A stretch of 64,000 nucleotides of DNA from Ignavibacteria bacterium (lineage in GTDB: Bacteria; Bacteroidota; Ignavibacteria; SZUA-365), in NCBI GenBank assembly GCA_016720835.1, contig JADKJW010000015.1, forward strand, positions 1 through 64,000, in the 5' to 3' direction. The notes beneath the pieces were generated by a model, which was not told where the DNA came from, ran no database searches, and saw only the letters and a list, made by a program, of their open reading frames with translations. Below are positions 18,982 to 28,140 of the stretch, piece by piece. A program made the translations under genes and the position numbers. Position 1 is the first letter of the stretch; every line of letters begins with the position of its first letter.

Positions 18982-21716
18982 CTCACCAACCTCACTTTCC
19001 CGGATGCGCTCCCGTATCCGGTGTTGATCACGTAGTAATACACGCCATTCGGCAATGCTGGCGCCGCCGTGAAACGCACATGGTGTTCTCCGGCGCTTTG
19101 CATGCCGTCATGCAGCACGGCGATTTCCTCGCCCAATGCGGAGTACAGCACGAAGCGGACCACGGTTTCTTCCTCCAGCCGGTAATGGAAGGACACATGC
19201 ACGCCGAACGGATCGGGAGAGGCATGAACCTCGATTCGGGAAGGGATACGGTTCATGTTGGTTGTTGATTCGTTGGATACCCAGGCGCGTTTTCTCAATG
19301 ACGGTATGCTGTTCCTGCGCGGAACGCGGAGATACCCGTATTTCATTGCCTCCGCAATGCGCAATTCAGAAATCGACGGTCCGTTCGTTCTCATGAGCGA
19401 CAGGATGATATTTGCCGTGAGCGTGTCATTCCGCGACAGGGCGTTTCCGAACGAGAGCATGTGCGCATTTTTTGCGTATGCGGACGCGGGCGCGATGTTG
19501 TGCAGCTCGCCGATCGCGGCATCCGCGCTCGATAAATCGCCGGTCAGGGAATGCAATGCTCCAAGGTAATACAGGAGTCCCGCGCGAATTGTCGTATTGG
19601 AGGCCCGCCCGTACTGCGTATTGCAGAAATCAGTGAAGCGCCCCGCGATGCGCCCTGCGCTATCCGGATATTCAGCGAGTTGCGCCCGTTCGAGTTGCAG
19701 GACGGTACTCAGCACAGACAGCACGCGATTCTGCTCCAAGGCGGGATTCGAAAACGCCGCTGAAACGAAGCGATAGATTTCCGAAAAGTTCCCCGCCGCG
19801 GCGATGTCCGGCAGATCGAACACCGATTGCGCGGGAATGTTCGCCACAACAGTTCCCTGTTTTGCGAACGGCGGGGTGGAGAACAGGTCCCGAGATGCGA
19901 TGACGCAATCTCCCGGGTTCGACCCGGCTGTGTCGCAGCGCGCCGAGGAAAGATCGAGATATGATTTGATCGAGCAGTAGACGAGCGTGTCTTTTTGCGC
20001 CTTCGTGAGCGCGCAATTTCCGTATTGATCGATGCTGTCGGGCAGCACTCCCCACCAATCGGAGCACGCTTCTACGACGGTGCCCACGGAATCCACCCAG
20101 AGACGAAGCGCGCCGTTTCCGGATGTGATCTGATTCCGTCCTGCGACCGCGCGGCTCTGGTTTTTCGCACCAGCCCAGAGATGCGCGCCGAAATCCGCCT
20201 GGAGTTGCCGGTAATCGTTGTTCGTGACCTTGTTCTTTCCGAGAAGCCCGCGGCCGGACTGGCTGTCACCAAGCCAGCCGGTTGATGCATGCAGCGAAAT
20301 TCCGATACCCGTCGGCCAGTACAGATCCGCATTCTTCGCGTTCCTCACCGTGTTCTCGAAAAACTTGCCGTTAGAGTACGACGATGCTTCCACGCCGATA
20401 TGGTTTCCATCCACGAGATTGCGGAGCATGTCGAAGGTGGATCGCGATGTCGTCACGCCACTCGCCCATGCATTTCCGATCTCGTTGCATTCCATGTTGA
20501 GATAGGAGGCTGTTGCGCTGTCTCCCTGAAGGAAGACGGCAATGCCCTTCGCAGTATCGTACACCGTCTCCAGGTACCGCACGATGCGCGTATGTTTCAT
20601 GCTGTTCGCCTGATTCGGCGAATGGTAGAGATGCAGCGCATAGCCTGGATTCGATGATGTGCTGGTATGGACATCCATGATCACGCATTCGTCGAGCTGT
20701 ACCTGCGACGAACCATAGGCCACAATCAATCCTTCCCAGCCCACCGAGCCGGCGGGCGAGAGTTCGCTCTTGGCGAATTCCGTGTATTCCGCGTCGATGT
20801 GCCCTGTCACGAGGCATTGCACCGTGTCTCTGAAGTGCAGCTTGCATCCGGAGTCCAGCGTCCCGTTCGAGGAGATGCTCGCATTCGGCACACAATGCAT
20901 GTAGGGGAGATGCAGGAGAAACGCGCCGGTGTCCGCGTGCATGCTCGATGCGAACAGGCCATCCCAGGCGCCCACGATGATGGTATCGAGACAGGCCCCG
21001 AATTCATAAGGGTGTTCGGAGCCTTTGAAAAGCACCGTCCCATACAACAGCGCTTTCGTATCGAGATGGACAACGGTGTCGCAAGTGAAGTCCAGTTTCG
21101 CTCCGCCGGTGAAGCGAAGTGTGTCTGACCTCCGCACCATCCAGCCATTCGCCCATTCGATCCGTCCTCCTCGGATCTCGCCGCTGCCGGTAAGCCCGAT
21201 GGAATCCGAAACGAGAATCGAAGCCACGGATCCGCTTCCCTCGCATTCGATGATGCCGTTTCGAAGATCGATGTTCGCGCCTGTATCGACCACCAACCTT
21301 GCTCCGTTGCGGACGACGATTTTCGTACCTGGCTGGAATATCACTGTCGTTCCGGGTGTGGCGGTGACGGTGACCCCTGAGTCGATGGTCCAGATTCCCG
21401 TGACGATTTCCAATTCATGCAAACGGCTCGATGTGTCCTGGACGCCCTGCAGGCAACGCTTGACGTGGTACAGCTCTCCCCAGCCGGCATCGAGTGTATC
21501 TTTGAATGCAGTGCTGTCGCCGTTCTCATACCAGGTCCCGAAGGAAACCATGCCAGTCCGAACGTCCCGCGTGAAAAATCTCCCGGAATTCATCACCATT
21601 CGCACTGTGTCCGGGTCTGTGAGGACTCCATTGTCATTGTTCAGACGGCGATTGACGAGCATGACGTAGTCCGTCGCATCTCCCCAGTAGAACTTCTTGA
21701 AGGTCCCGGCTTCCAT
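18978..21716 (-). CDS. Beta-helix T9SS cargo protein; C-terminal part of a gene interrupted by TAG
   Basis: 912 aa. The first 90 residues (FYWGDATDYVMLVNRRLNND) look like the closing beta-sandwich of the enzyme-like domain encoded just upstream in the same frame. Residues about 100-600 are a right-handed parallel beta-helix type repeat region (IVVRNGARLVVDTGANIDLR, LTGSGEIRGGRI, RNLVDGNHIGVEASSYSNG, GKNKVTNND). A helical segment follows (about 640-790). The end is a T9SS type A sorting domain (SPDPFGVHVSFHY, GVYYYVIN, ASGKVRLVR). There is no signal peptide of its own, which supports it being the second half of one 1300-codon gene running from 22898, split by the in-frame TAG at 21756-21758. 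It overlaps the downstream gene by 4 bp. Confidence 0.75.
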   Translation of the reverse strand: MEAGTFKKFYWGDATDYVMLVNRRLNNDNGVLTDPDTVRMVMNSGRFFTRDVRTGMVSFGTWYENGDSTAFKDTLDAGWGELYHVKRCLQGVQDTSSRLHELEIVTGIWTIDSGVTVTATPGTTVIFQPGTKIVVRNGARLVVDTGANIDLRNGIIECEGSGSVASILVSDSIGLTGSGEIRGGRIEWANGWMVRRSDTLRFTGGAKLDFTCDTVVHLDTKALLYGTVLFKGSEHPYEFGACLDTIIVGAWDGLFASSMHADTGAFLLHLPYMHCVPNASISSNGTLDSGCKLHFRDTVQCLVTGHIDAEYTEFAKSELSPAGSVGWEGLIVAYGSSQVQLDECVIMDVHTSTSSNPGYALHLYHSPNQANSMKHTRIVRYLETVYDTAKGIAVFLQGDSATASYLNMECNEIGNAWASGVTTSRSTFDMLRNLVDGNHIGVEASSYSNGKFFENTVRNAKNADLYWPTGIGISLHASTGWLGDSQSGRGLLGKNKVTNNDYRQLQADFGAHLWAGAKNQSRAVAGRNQITSGNGALRLWVDSVGTVVEACSDWWGVLPDSIDQYGNCALTKAQKDTLVYCSIKSYLDLSSARCDTAGSNPGDCVIASRDLFSTPPFAKQGTVVANIPAQSVFDLPDIAAAGNFSEIYRFVSAAFSNPALEQNRVLSVLSTVLQLERAQLAEYPDSAGRIAGRFTDFCNTQYGRASNTTIRAGLLYYLGALHSLTGDLSSADAAIGELHNIAPASAYAKNAHMLSFGNALSRNDTLTANIILSLMRTNGPSISELRIAEAMKYGYLRVPRRNSIPSLRKRAWVSNESTTNMNRIPSRIEVHASPDPFGVHVSFHYRLEEETVVRFVLYSALGEEIAVLHDGMQSAGEHHVRFTAAPALPNGVYYYVINTGYGSASGKVRLVR

Positions 21717-21755
21717 GCGCGTTCCGTATATCCTTCTGATGCCCGCACTGTCCGT

Positions 21756-22898
21756 CTAAGTTGCCTGCTGGCTGGTCAGTCCGTCCCGCACGAACAGCGT
21801 GCGTAACGTAGGAGTAAGGCTGGCCAGTTCCAAATGGAGAGCGGCGATACCATCGAACATAGCATGACTGTCAAAAGAATTATTGGGATTTCTCGCAGGG
21901 GTGACCAGCCCGTTATATTCCGGCATCAGATAGCCCTCAACGGAAGAGCCGTAGACAAACCAGTTCAGCCCTTTCGCGCCGCGGCTGAGACTGAGATAGG
22001 CCTCCGCTCTGAGTTCCGACGGTGTGGGATACCGCATCGAATGAGCCTGGAGACAGGCCCACATCTCCACAGGTCTGAACGTGAAGATCTCGCGCGCATA
22101 ATCCAGGTTTGCAGTCAGAGAATCCAGCTCCTGCTGTTGAATCGCAAACGTCGGGGTGATGTACGGCCGGTACTGATATCCCGGTTCGAAGCACCACATC
22201 CGGGTTGGGACGCTGTCGAGAAAATGAGAGAGATCGAAACCACCCGCTCGTCCGCCGACGAAATAGAGCTTCTTCGTGGGATAGGGACAACGCGCATTCC
22301 ACTGCTCGCATACGTATTGATACGCGATTTTCCGGTTGGGACGGAGTTCGTCGAGGTTGTTCAGCCCTTGCTCGGGTATGTCCCACGGATAAATGTCCGA
22401 TTCATGGCCTGCATAAAATGTCACGACACTTGGGTTGTTTCCGTACAGATGCAGCAGCGAGGAAATACGCAAGTCGGCGCCCGCTCTCCAGACATCCCAT
22501 CGCGCATCAGTACTGTCATTGAGCGTTTCCGGCACCGTCGCTCGATCCGTGCACCAGAAGCGGAGACTGCACGTGTCGGGCCGAGGTGGATACACGTTCG
22601 GTTGCCGTGCGATGTTGATCCGGTACCCGAGCGGAGCGACATGACTGATGAGCATGTTTTCGATGTGCTCCGGGATGTGATCGACCATGTAATTCGCGTG
22701 GATATCGGTAAAATTCTGATCTTCCTGTGACCAATCCGGATACCCGCCCAATCTGGGCGCATCGTTATTCCAGTCGATCCAAATTCCCCAGAGACCGAGC
22801 GGGAAGAACGTAGTCGAATCGACCGGGCGAGTCTGTGCGGCGACGCTCTGACCCAGACAAAGCATGAGAAAAAGCAAGTAACCTATGTACCAACGCAT
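21756..22898 (-). CDS. Exported glycoside-hydrolase-like TIM-barrel protein, N-terminal part before an in-frame TAG
   Basis: 380 aa. Signal peptide MRWYIGYLLFLMLCLGQSVA, then PLGLWGIWIDWNND. The sequence has a TIM-barrel glycosidase feel: VVTFYAGHESDIYPWDIPE (possible acidic catalytic region), KLYFVGGRAGGFD, FTFRPVEMWACLQAHS, and ELRAEAYLSLSRGAKGLNWF, the pattern typical of GH42/GH2-like C-terminal strands. No exact family can be named. It stops at TAG (21756-21758) after LTSQQAT. Translation beyond it continues in the same frame as TDSAGIRRIYGTR and joins the beta-helix protein. Three readings are possible: a nonsense mutation, a sequencing error, or TAG readthrough. Confidence 0.65.
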   Translation of the reverse strand: MRWYIGYLLFLMLCLGQSVAAQTRPVDSTTFFPLGLWGIWIDWNNDAPRLGGYPDWSQEDQNFTDIHANYMVDHIPEHIENMLISHVAPLGYRINIARQPNVYPPRPDTCSLRFWCTDRATVPETLNDSTDARWDVWRAGADLRISSLLHLYGNNPSVVTFYAGHESDIYPWDIPEQGLNNLDELRPNRKIAYQYVCEQWNARCPYPTKKLYFVGGRAGGFDLSHFLDSVPTRMWCFEPGYQYRPYITPTFAIQQQELDSLTANLDYAREIFTFRPVEMWACLQAHSMRYPTPSELRAEAYLSLSRGAKGLNWFVYGSSVEGYLMPEYNGLVTPARNPNNSFDSHAMFDGIAALHLELASLTPTLRTLFVRDGLTSQQAT

Positions 22899-23090
22899 GA
22901 CTCCTCCCAGAGAAAGGTGGTTTGGAAATGAGGATCATTCCTCCAGAGACCTCAGACGGATACGATCTCCTTCCGCATTTTGAATTGGCCCGAATATTCA
23001 AAAAAAAACGGAATTAAAGGTATTAATTTCCCTCTATTGGGCTACCAAAGCTCCTTTGTTCGCAACGCGGTTGCGCGTGGGGCAGGGTAT
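22899..23090. other. Junction region between cargo block and right repeat
   Basis: A 192-bp gap with A+T-rich sequence (AAAAAAAACGGAATTAAAGG) and no gene. It ends abruptly at CAAGGAACAG, where the right copy of the 131-bp repeat begins. Confidence 0.5.
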
Positions 23091-23221
23091 CAAGGAACAG
23101 GCCGCGAAGGCACTGAACATCGGCCTCTCCTCGCTCTACCGGAAAATCGACGAACTCGACATCGGCGCTGGCGACCTGAAAGGCGCGTAACGCATGAAGG
23201 CGGCCAGAGAGGCCGCCTTCA
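23091..23221 (+). repeat. Right copy of 131-bp direct repeat (response-regulator 3-prime remnant plus hairpin)
   Basis: It encodes the last 33 codons of the sigma54 regulator, including the HTH and stop, plus a hairpin (23196-23220). It has no promoter or 5-prime part. The changes are GCG to GCA, TCG-TCC to TCC-TCG, GCC to GCT and GCA to GCG, all silent. Four of the remaining changes fall in or beside the hairpin. Confidence 0.9.
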
Positions 23222-23243
23222 TCGCGAGATCGATACAGGATCG

Positions 23244-24431
23244 TCAGCTCTTTTTCTTCGCCGAGGCCTTTTTCACGGCTTTCACTTTCTTCGGTTCGGC
23301 CTTCTTCACCGGCTTCGCCTTCTTCGGTTCAGCTTTCTTTACCGGCTTCGCCTTTTTCGGCTCGACCTTCTTCACCGCCTTTGCCTTCTTCGGCTCGGCC
23401 TTCTTCACCGGCTTTGCCTTCTTCGGCTCGGCTTTCTTCACCGGCTTCGCAGCGAGCTTCTTGTCGGCCTTCTTTTCCGCTTTCGCTTTTTTCTGATCCG
23501 CCTTCTTCTCGGCTTTCTGCGCGGCCTTCGCGTGCTTCGGTTTGCTCTGGCCGTGTTCCTCGAGCTTGAGGGCCTTCGCGACGGTGATGCCGATGAGGGC
23601 GGGACTTTCGACGACGTGGATGCCCGCTTTCTTCATGGCCGCCATTTTCTCGGCCGCCGTGCCCTTGCCGCCCGCGATGATGGCTCCCGCGTGACCCATG
23701 CGGCGTCCCGGAGGCGCGGTGCGGCCGGCGATGAAGCCCACGACCGGCTTGGTCATGTGTTTCTTCACGAAGGCGGCGCCTTCCTCTTCCGCCGTGCCGC
23801 CGATCTCGCCGATCATCACGACGGCGTCGGTGTCGGGGTCGTCGTTGAACAGGCGGAGCGCGTCGATGAACTGCGTGCCGATGATCGGGTCGCCGCCGAT
23901 GCCGATGCAGGTGGACTGGCCGATGCCGATGTCCGTGAGCTGCTTGACCGCCTCGTAGGTGAGCGTGCCGCTGCGCGAGATCACGCCGACATTGCCCTTC
24001 ATGTGGATGAAGCCCGGCATGATGCCGACCTTGGCCTGTCCCGGAGAAATGATGCCCGGGCAGTTCGGACCGATGAGGCGCACGCCGCGGCTCTTCACGA
24101 AATCGAAGGCGCGGATCATGTCCTTCGTCGGGATGCCCTCGGTGATGCACACGATCACCGCCACGCCCGCGTCGGCCGCTTCCATGATCGCTTCCCCGGC
24201 GAAGGCCGGCGGGACGAAGATGCAGGCCACGTTGGCCTTCGCGACGTCGACGGCCTCGCGCACGGTGTTGAACACCGGCACGCCGATGTGCTCGGTGCCG
24301 CCCTTGCCGGGCGTCACGCCCGCGACGACCTTCGTGCCGTACGCGATCATCTGCTGCGCGTGGAAGGTGCCTTCGCCGCCGGTGATTCCCTGCACGACGA
24401 CGCGGCTCTTTTTGTCTACCAGAATGCTCAT
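23244..24431 (-). CDS. sucD: Succinyl-CoA synthetase alpha subunit with Lys-rich histone H1-like C-terminal tail
   Basis: 395 aa. Start ATG 24431 follows GGAGAAG and gives MSILVDKKSRVVVQGITGGE, the classic SucD N terminus. Residues 1-295 are a full SucD: Rossmann CoA-binding region, IGPNCPGIISPGQAKVGIMP, SGTLTYEAVKQLT, and RMGHAGAIIAGGKGTA with the phospho-His. SucD with SucC converts succinyl-CoA, ADP or GDP and phosphate to succinate, NTP and CoA in the TCA cycle. The final 100 residues are an unusual extension made of Lys, Ala, Pro and Glu. It includes five copies of an 11-residue unit close to KPVKKAEPKKA and a partial sixth. Such tails are known from histone H1-like and AlgP proteins, not from SucD. 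No sucC is adjacent. Confidence 0.93.
   Translation of the reverse strand: MSILVDKKSRVVVQGITGGEGTFHAQQMIAYGTKVVAGVTPGKGGTEHIGVPVFNTVREAVDVAKANVACIFVPPAFAGEAIMEAADAGVAVIVCITEGIPTKDMIRAFDFVKSRGVRLIGPNCPGIISPGQAKVGIMPGFIHMKGNVGVISRSGTLTYEAVKQLTDIGIGQSTCIGIGGDPIIGTQFIDALRLFNDDPDTDAVVMIGEIGGTAEEEGAAFVKKHMTKPVVGFIAGRTAPPGRRMGHAGAIIAGGKGTAAEKMAAMKKAGIHVVESPALIGITVAKALKLEEHGQSKPKHAKAAQKAEKKADQKKAKAEKKADKKLAAKPVKKAEPKKAKPVKKAEPKKAKAVKKVEPKKAKPVKKAEPKKAKPVKKAEPKKVKAVKKASAKKKS
23262..23450 (-). repeat. 33-bp tandem coding repeat in sucD tail
   Basis: Five near-identical 33-bp units encode the KPVKKAEPKKA 11-mers. DNA identity between units is high, so copy number could vary by slippage or recombination and could be collapsed in assembly. 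Confidence 0.8.
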
Positions 24432-24789
24432 TCGACTTCTCCGGGATGTGCGGTTGCTTCGGTGGGAAAAAATCAACAACAAATCTACGGATTCCCGCCG
24501 GTGTGAGCAAACGGCAGCGCGGGGATCCAGCCGGAGATGACGGCGCATTCCGAATGCCGCTCGAAACCTGAATGGGCAGATCCTTCACTTCGTTCAGGAT
24601 GACGGACCCAGGGGATACGAGAAGCTCCTGCCCACGACAAGCTCAGGGAAAACAAAAGAGATCACGAAGCAAACGAATATGGCGAAAACTACGAACACAT
24701 CTTTTTTCGGACTCGTTCGGTCATTTCGTGTGTTTCGCGATCGCCTTTTCTTCTCAATCCGAAACCGGAAATCCGCAATCCGAAATCTT
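24432..24789. other. Intergenic region with dispersed repeats
   Basis: A 358-bp gap. It holds one TCATCCTGAGCG-type repeat (24578-24605, inverted) and a 25-bp word TTCGTGTGTTTCGCGATCGC (24725-24749) that recurs in inverse orientation at 54132-54156. It also has a degenerate ATCCGAAACCGGAAATCCGC tract (24757-24789). No gene is visible. Confidence 0.5.
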
Positions 24790-26056
24790 CTACGTTTTCT
24801 GCTGCTTCTTCTTCGCGGCGGGGAAAAGGATGTTGTTCAGGATGAGGCGGTAGCCGGGCGAGGTCTTGTGCAGGGAGAGGTCCGTGGGAGGATCGCCGAC
24901 CTGATGCTGATAGTCTTCGGGATCGTGCCCGCCGAACCAGGTGAAGGTGCCGCGGCCGAAGTTGCCGTGCAGGTACTTCACCTCGCCCGCGCCGTCCTTT
25001 TCGCCGAGGATGACCACGCTCTTCTTGACGAGCGCCTTGCGGAAGGCCGTGGTCTGGCCGAGGAAGCCGGGCACCACGTTCACGTGATCCTGCGTGAGCA
25101 TGGAAGGCACGGGATCGTACTTGGCGGAGAATTCGAAGAGCGTGAAGTAGTCCGCGTCCGGACGGCCGCCGAAGGCCGGGGTCATGTCGATGTCGCTGTA
25201 CTCGTACTCGAGCGGGTTCATCACGAGCTTGAAATCGGTGAAGGCGAAGGTCTTCGCGTAGTCGAGCCGCTTCTCGCAATCGGCGTCCGGCGGATCGCCA
25301 TCGTACATCACATCGCACATGTCGGTGTTTTCCGCCGCGAGCCCGATGTCGAAGGTGTCGGTCGCCGAGCACATCGCGAACATGAAACCGCCGTTGCCGA
25401 CGAAGTCGCGGATCGCGGCGCGCCACGGCCTTCTTCATTTCCGAGACCTTCTTGTAGCCGAGCTGCTTCGCCATCGCTTCATTCATCGCAACCTGCTGGA
25501 TGTACCAGGGGAAGGTGCTGAACTGCGCGTAGAACTTGCCGTACTGTCCCGTGAAGTCCTCGTGGTGCAGGTGCAGCCAGTCGTACTCGTAGAGCTTGCC
25601 CTTGAGCACTTCCTCGTCCCACACCTTGTCGTAGGGCACCTGCGCATATTCGAGTGCCAGCGTCACGGCGTCGTCCCAGGGCTGGAAATTGGGCGGCACG
25701 TACACGCAGATCTTCGGGGCCTTCTCCAGTTTCTCGACGTCCATGTTGTTGTCGGGCGCCTGGACTTCAGCGTAAATCTCGGCGGCCTGCGCGCCGCTCA
25801 GCACGGTGAAGGAGACGCCGCGAATGCGGCACTCGGCTTCGATGAAGGATTGATAGTTGATCATGAAGCTGCCGCCGCGGTAGTTGAGCAGCCAGTCCAC
25901 TTCCATCCCCCTCGTGAGCACCCAGAAGGCGATGCCGTACGCTTTGAGGTGGTCGGTCTGCTGCAGATCCATCTCGATCAGCACCTTCTGCTGTGCCTGG
26001 GCGGCGGTCGAGGCGACGGAGAGGAACAGGAGAGTGGCGAGGAACGCGGCGCGCAT
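24790..26056 (-). CDS. Exported AsnB-like annotated protein, one frame break
   Basis: About 421 aa once corrected. It starts at ATG 26056 with signal peptide MRAAFLATLLFLSVASTAAQ and then KVLIEMDLQQTDHLKAYGIA...WLLNYRGGSF. I recognise this as a conserved Bacteroidota exported family that databases often label asparagine synthetase B; no glutaminase Cys2 or ATP-pyrophosphatase motif is visible, so that label is doubtful. The second half contains NGGFMFAMCSATDTFDIGLA, MTPAFGGRPDADYFTLFEF and GHDPEDYQHQVGDPPTDLSL. Sense moves between frames near 25415 (GCGCGCCGCG), so one base is probably extra. The start overlaps the stop of the upstream TPR gene (ATGA), so the two are likely coupled. Confidence 0.65.
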
Positions 26057-27918
26057 CAGGAGTTCTCCTTGCGCAATGCGAGGATGCGTTCGCGCGCCTT
26101 GCCGGCGAGCAGGGAGCCGGGATGCTCGGTGAGGACTTTCTGGTACACGTCCATCGCCCTGGTCTTGTCGCGGAGGAATTCGTCGTAGGTCACTGCAAGA
26201 GAAAAGAGCGCGCGATCGCGGATGATGGAGTCCGGATTCTTCTCGAGGAACTCGTCGAGCGTCTTCACCGCGTCGGCGGCCTGTCCGGAGCGCCGCAGCA
26301 TGTCCGCGAGCTTGAGCGAGGCCTGATCGACAATCGGCGCCGCGGGGAAGGCGGCGGTGAGGCTGCGCAGCACGGCGGCGGCTTCGGAGTACTTGCGCTG
26401 CTTCTCGAGCAGCGCCGCCTGCGCGAAGCGCGCGAGCGCGGGCTCGGACGGCTGCCGGAACTGCTGGATGAAGAGCAGGAGTTCGAGGGCATCGTTGACG
26501 ATGTCCTGCGCGCTGTTCTCCGTCAGCGGCGCGAGGTCCGCCGAGGCGCCGTCGAAATCACCCTGAAAATACTTGAGTTCCGCGGCCTTGAACTGCACGG
26601 CCTGCTTCTCCTGCTGCGAGAGCTGCGCCATGCCGAGGGCGGCCTGGTACTCGGCGAGCGCGCCGGGGACGTCGCCCTTCGAGAGACGCACGTCGCCGAT
26701 CAGCACGTAGGCGTCGGCGCGGCCGATGACGTTCCGCCGTTTCGGGGCGAGGTCCTTGAGAATCGCGAGCGCGCCGTCGGGATCGCCGAAACGCGTGTGC
26801 TTCAGCACCGCGATGCGGAACAGGCTCTCGCTCGCGAGCGGTTGTCCGGGAAAGGTCGAAACGACCTTCTCGTAGAGGGCGATGGCGCCGCGGTACGACG
26901 TCACCGCCTCGCTGCTGGGATACGCGGTCGGCGTGTCGGGTTCGAGCGGAGCGGGCATCGAGGATTCGTCGGCCAGGGCCTCGGCGCAGCGCGCGCGATA
27001 GAATGCCGCCTCGGCGGCGAAGGTCGCGCCGGGGTAGTCGTTGCCCAGTTCCGTGAAGGAGCGCATCGCCGCGGAATAGGCCTTGTCGTTGAACGCGCGC
27101 TGCGCGAATGCGAGCAGTTCGAGGCCGTTGGACCTGCGCCGCTTGTCGATATCAGCGTACACATCGTGCGCCGCGTCGTAATCCTTCGCCTCCATGGCGA
27201 GCCAGGCGAGGAGGTATTTGATGGATGTGTTGTCGGGATGGTCCTCCGCCGCGTCGCGCGTCGCGCGCTGCGCGCTCGCGAGGGCGGCGGGAATCTCGGA
27301 GAACTGGGAGATCTGCTGCTGCACCTGCCAGACGACGGCCGGAGACTCGACGAGGTAGCGGAGGTACTCTTCCATCGCCTTGTCGAAATTCATGCTCATC
27401 GCGTACGCGCGCGCGATTTCCATGACGAACAGCTGCGGGCTGTTCACCGCCTCCCGTCCGCGCTTCAGGTATTCGACCGCGCGGTCGTACCGCTTGTTGC
27501 TGACGGCTTCGTCGCCGATGGCCGAATACACGGAGAAGTTGGTCGGCGCGATCCGCGTCGCCGCGTCCCAGTCGCCGAGTCCCTCCTTTTCCTTCCCCTG
27601 CCGCATGAACAGGCTGCCGCGCTGCACGAGGAGGTTCACCTCCGCGGGCCGGGCGGCGATGCGCAGGCCGAGCAGCGCGATGGCTTCGTCGTAGCGCTTG
27701 AGCTGCGAGAGGCAGCGGCGCACGCCGTCGAAGTATCCCGGATTCTCCGGATGCGCCCGGAAGAGATCCTGGTAGTAGCGGAGGGCGTCCTCCACCTTGC
27801 CGGCGCCTTCGTAGACCTGGGCGAGGCGGAACGTATTGACTTCATCGGCCACCTGCGATTGCGCGCGGGGAGAAAGGGCGCAGCAGAGCAGTATGACAAG
27901 CGTTGCGGTGTATTTCAT
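26056..27918 (-). CDS. Exported tetratricopeptide-repeat protein
   Basis: 620 aa. Start ATG 27918 opens a signal peptide (MKYTATLVILLCCALSPRAQ). The rest is helical TPR-type repeats: EDALRYYQDLFRAHPENPGY, RYDEAIALLGLRIAARPAEV, RYDRAVEYLKRG, DKAMEEYLRYLVE, YSAAMRSFTELGNDYPGATF, and YSEAAAVLRSLTAAFPAAP. The layout resembles periplasmic YbgF/BamD-like or PorW-like scaffold proteins in T9SS bacteria, but no specific family is secured. Its stop overlaps the AsnB-like gene start, suggesting a shared function in the cell envelope. The same open frame extends antisense over dxr and rseP upstream, but that part is a GC-rich shadow and not coding. Confidence 0.8.
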   Translation of the reverse strand: MKYTATLVILLCCALSPRAQSQVADEVNTFRLAQVYEGAGKVEDALRYYQDLFRAHPENPGYFDGVRRCLSQLKRYDEAIALLGLRIAARPAEVNLLVQRGSLFMRQGKEKEGLGDWDAATRIAPTNFSVYSAIGDEAVSNKRYDRAVEYLKRGREAVNSPQLFVMEIARAYAMSMNFDKAMEEYLRYLVESPAVVWQVQQQISQFSEIPAALASAQRATRDAAEDHPDNTSIKYLLAWLAMEAKDYDAAHDVYADIDKRRRSNGLELLAFAQRAFNDKAYSAAMRSFTELGNDYPGATFAAEAAFYRARCAEALADESSMPAPLEPDTPTAYPSSEAVTSYRGAIALYEKVVSTFPGQPLASESLFRIAVLKHTRFGDPDGALAILKDLAPKRRNVIGRADAYVLIGDVRLSKGDVPGALAEYQAALGMAQLSQQEKQAVQFKAAELKYFQGDFDGASADLAPLTENSAQDIVNDALELLLFIQQFRQPSEPALARFAQAALLEKQRKYSEAAAVLRSLTAAFPAAPIVDQASLKLADMLRRSGQAADAVKTLDEFLEKNPDSIIRDRALFSLAVTYDEFLRDKTRAMDVYQKVLTEHPGSLLAGKARERILALRKENS

Positions 27919-28140
27919 GCGTGCACTTTTCGGTTCGAAACAGGGCCAATAATAGCCGAATTCCGGTCGCGAAGCAATGAGTACCGCAGAATGCACCCGT
28001 CGCGCGCGCGGGGGAAAGCGCGTCTCCGCCGAACCTTTTGGCGTCCCGCAGGTGTTGGAGTGTCGCCATCGCTTTGACGCGTCCAACGCGTATATTGGAT
28101 GTTTGCGCTCAATCCACGAAATCACGGGTCTCCGCCGCTC

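Noticed and set aside
17212..22898. Insertion sequence or integron cassette
   Set aside because: No transposase, integrase or terminal inverted repeats are seen between the direct repeats, so no named mobile-element class is assigned.
24432..24548. Longer sucD start at 24548
   Set aside because: The extra 39 residues are Arg-rich and unconserved; ATG 24431 has a ribosome site and the family N terminus.
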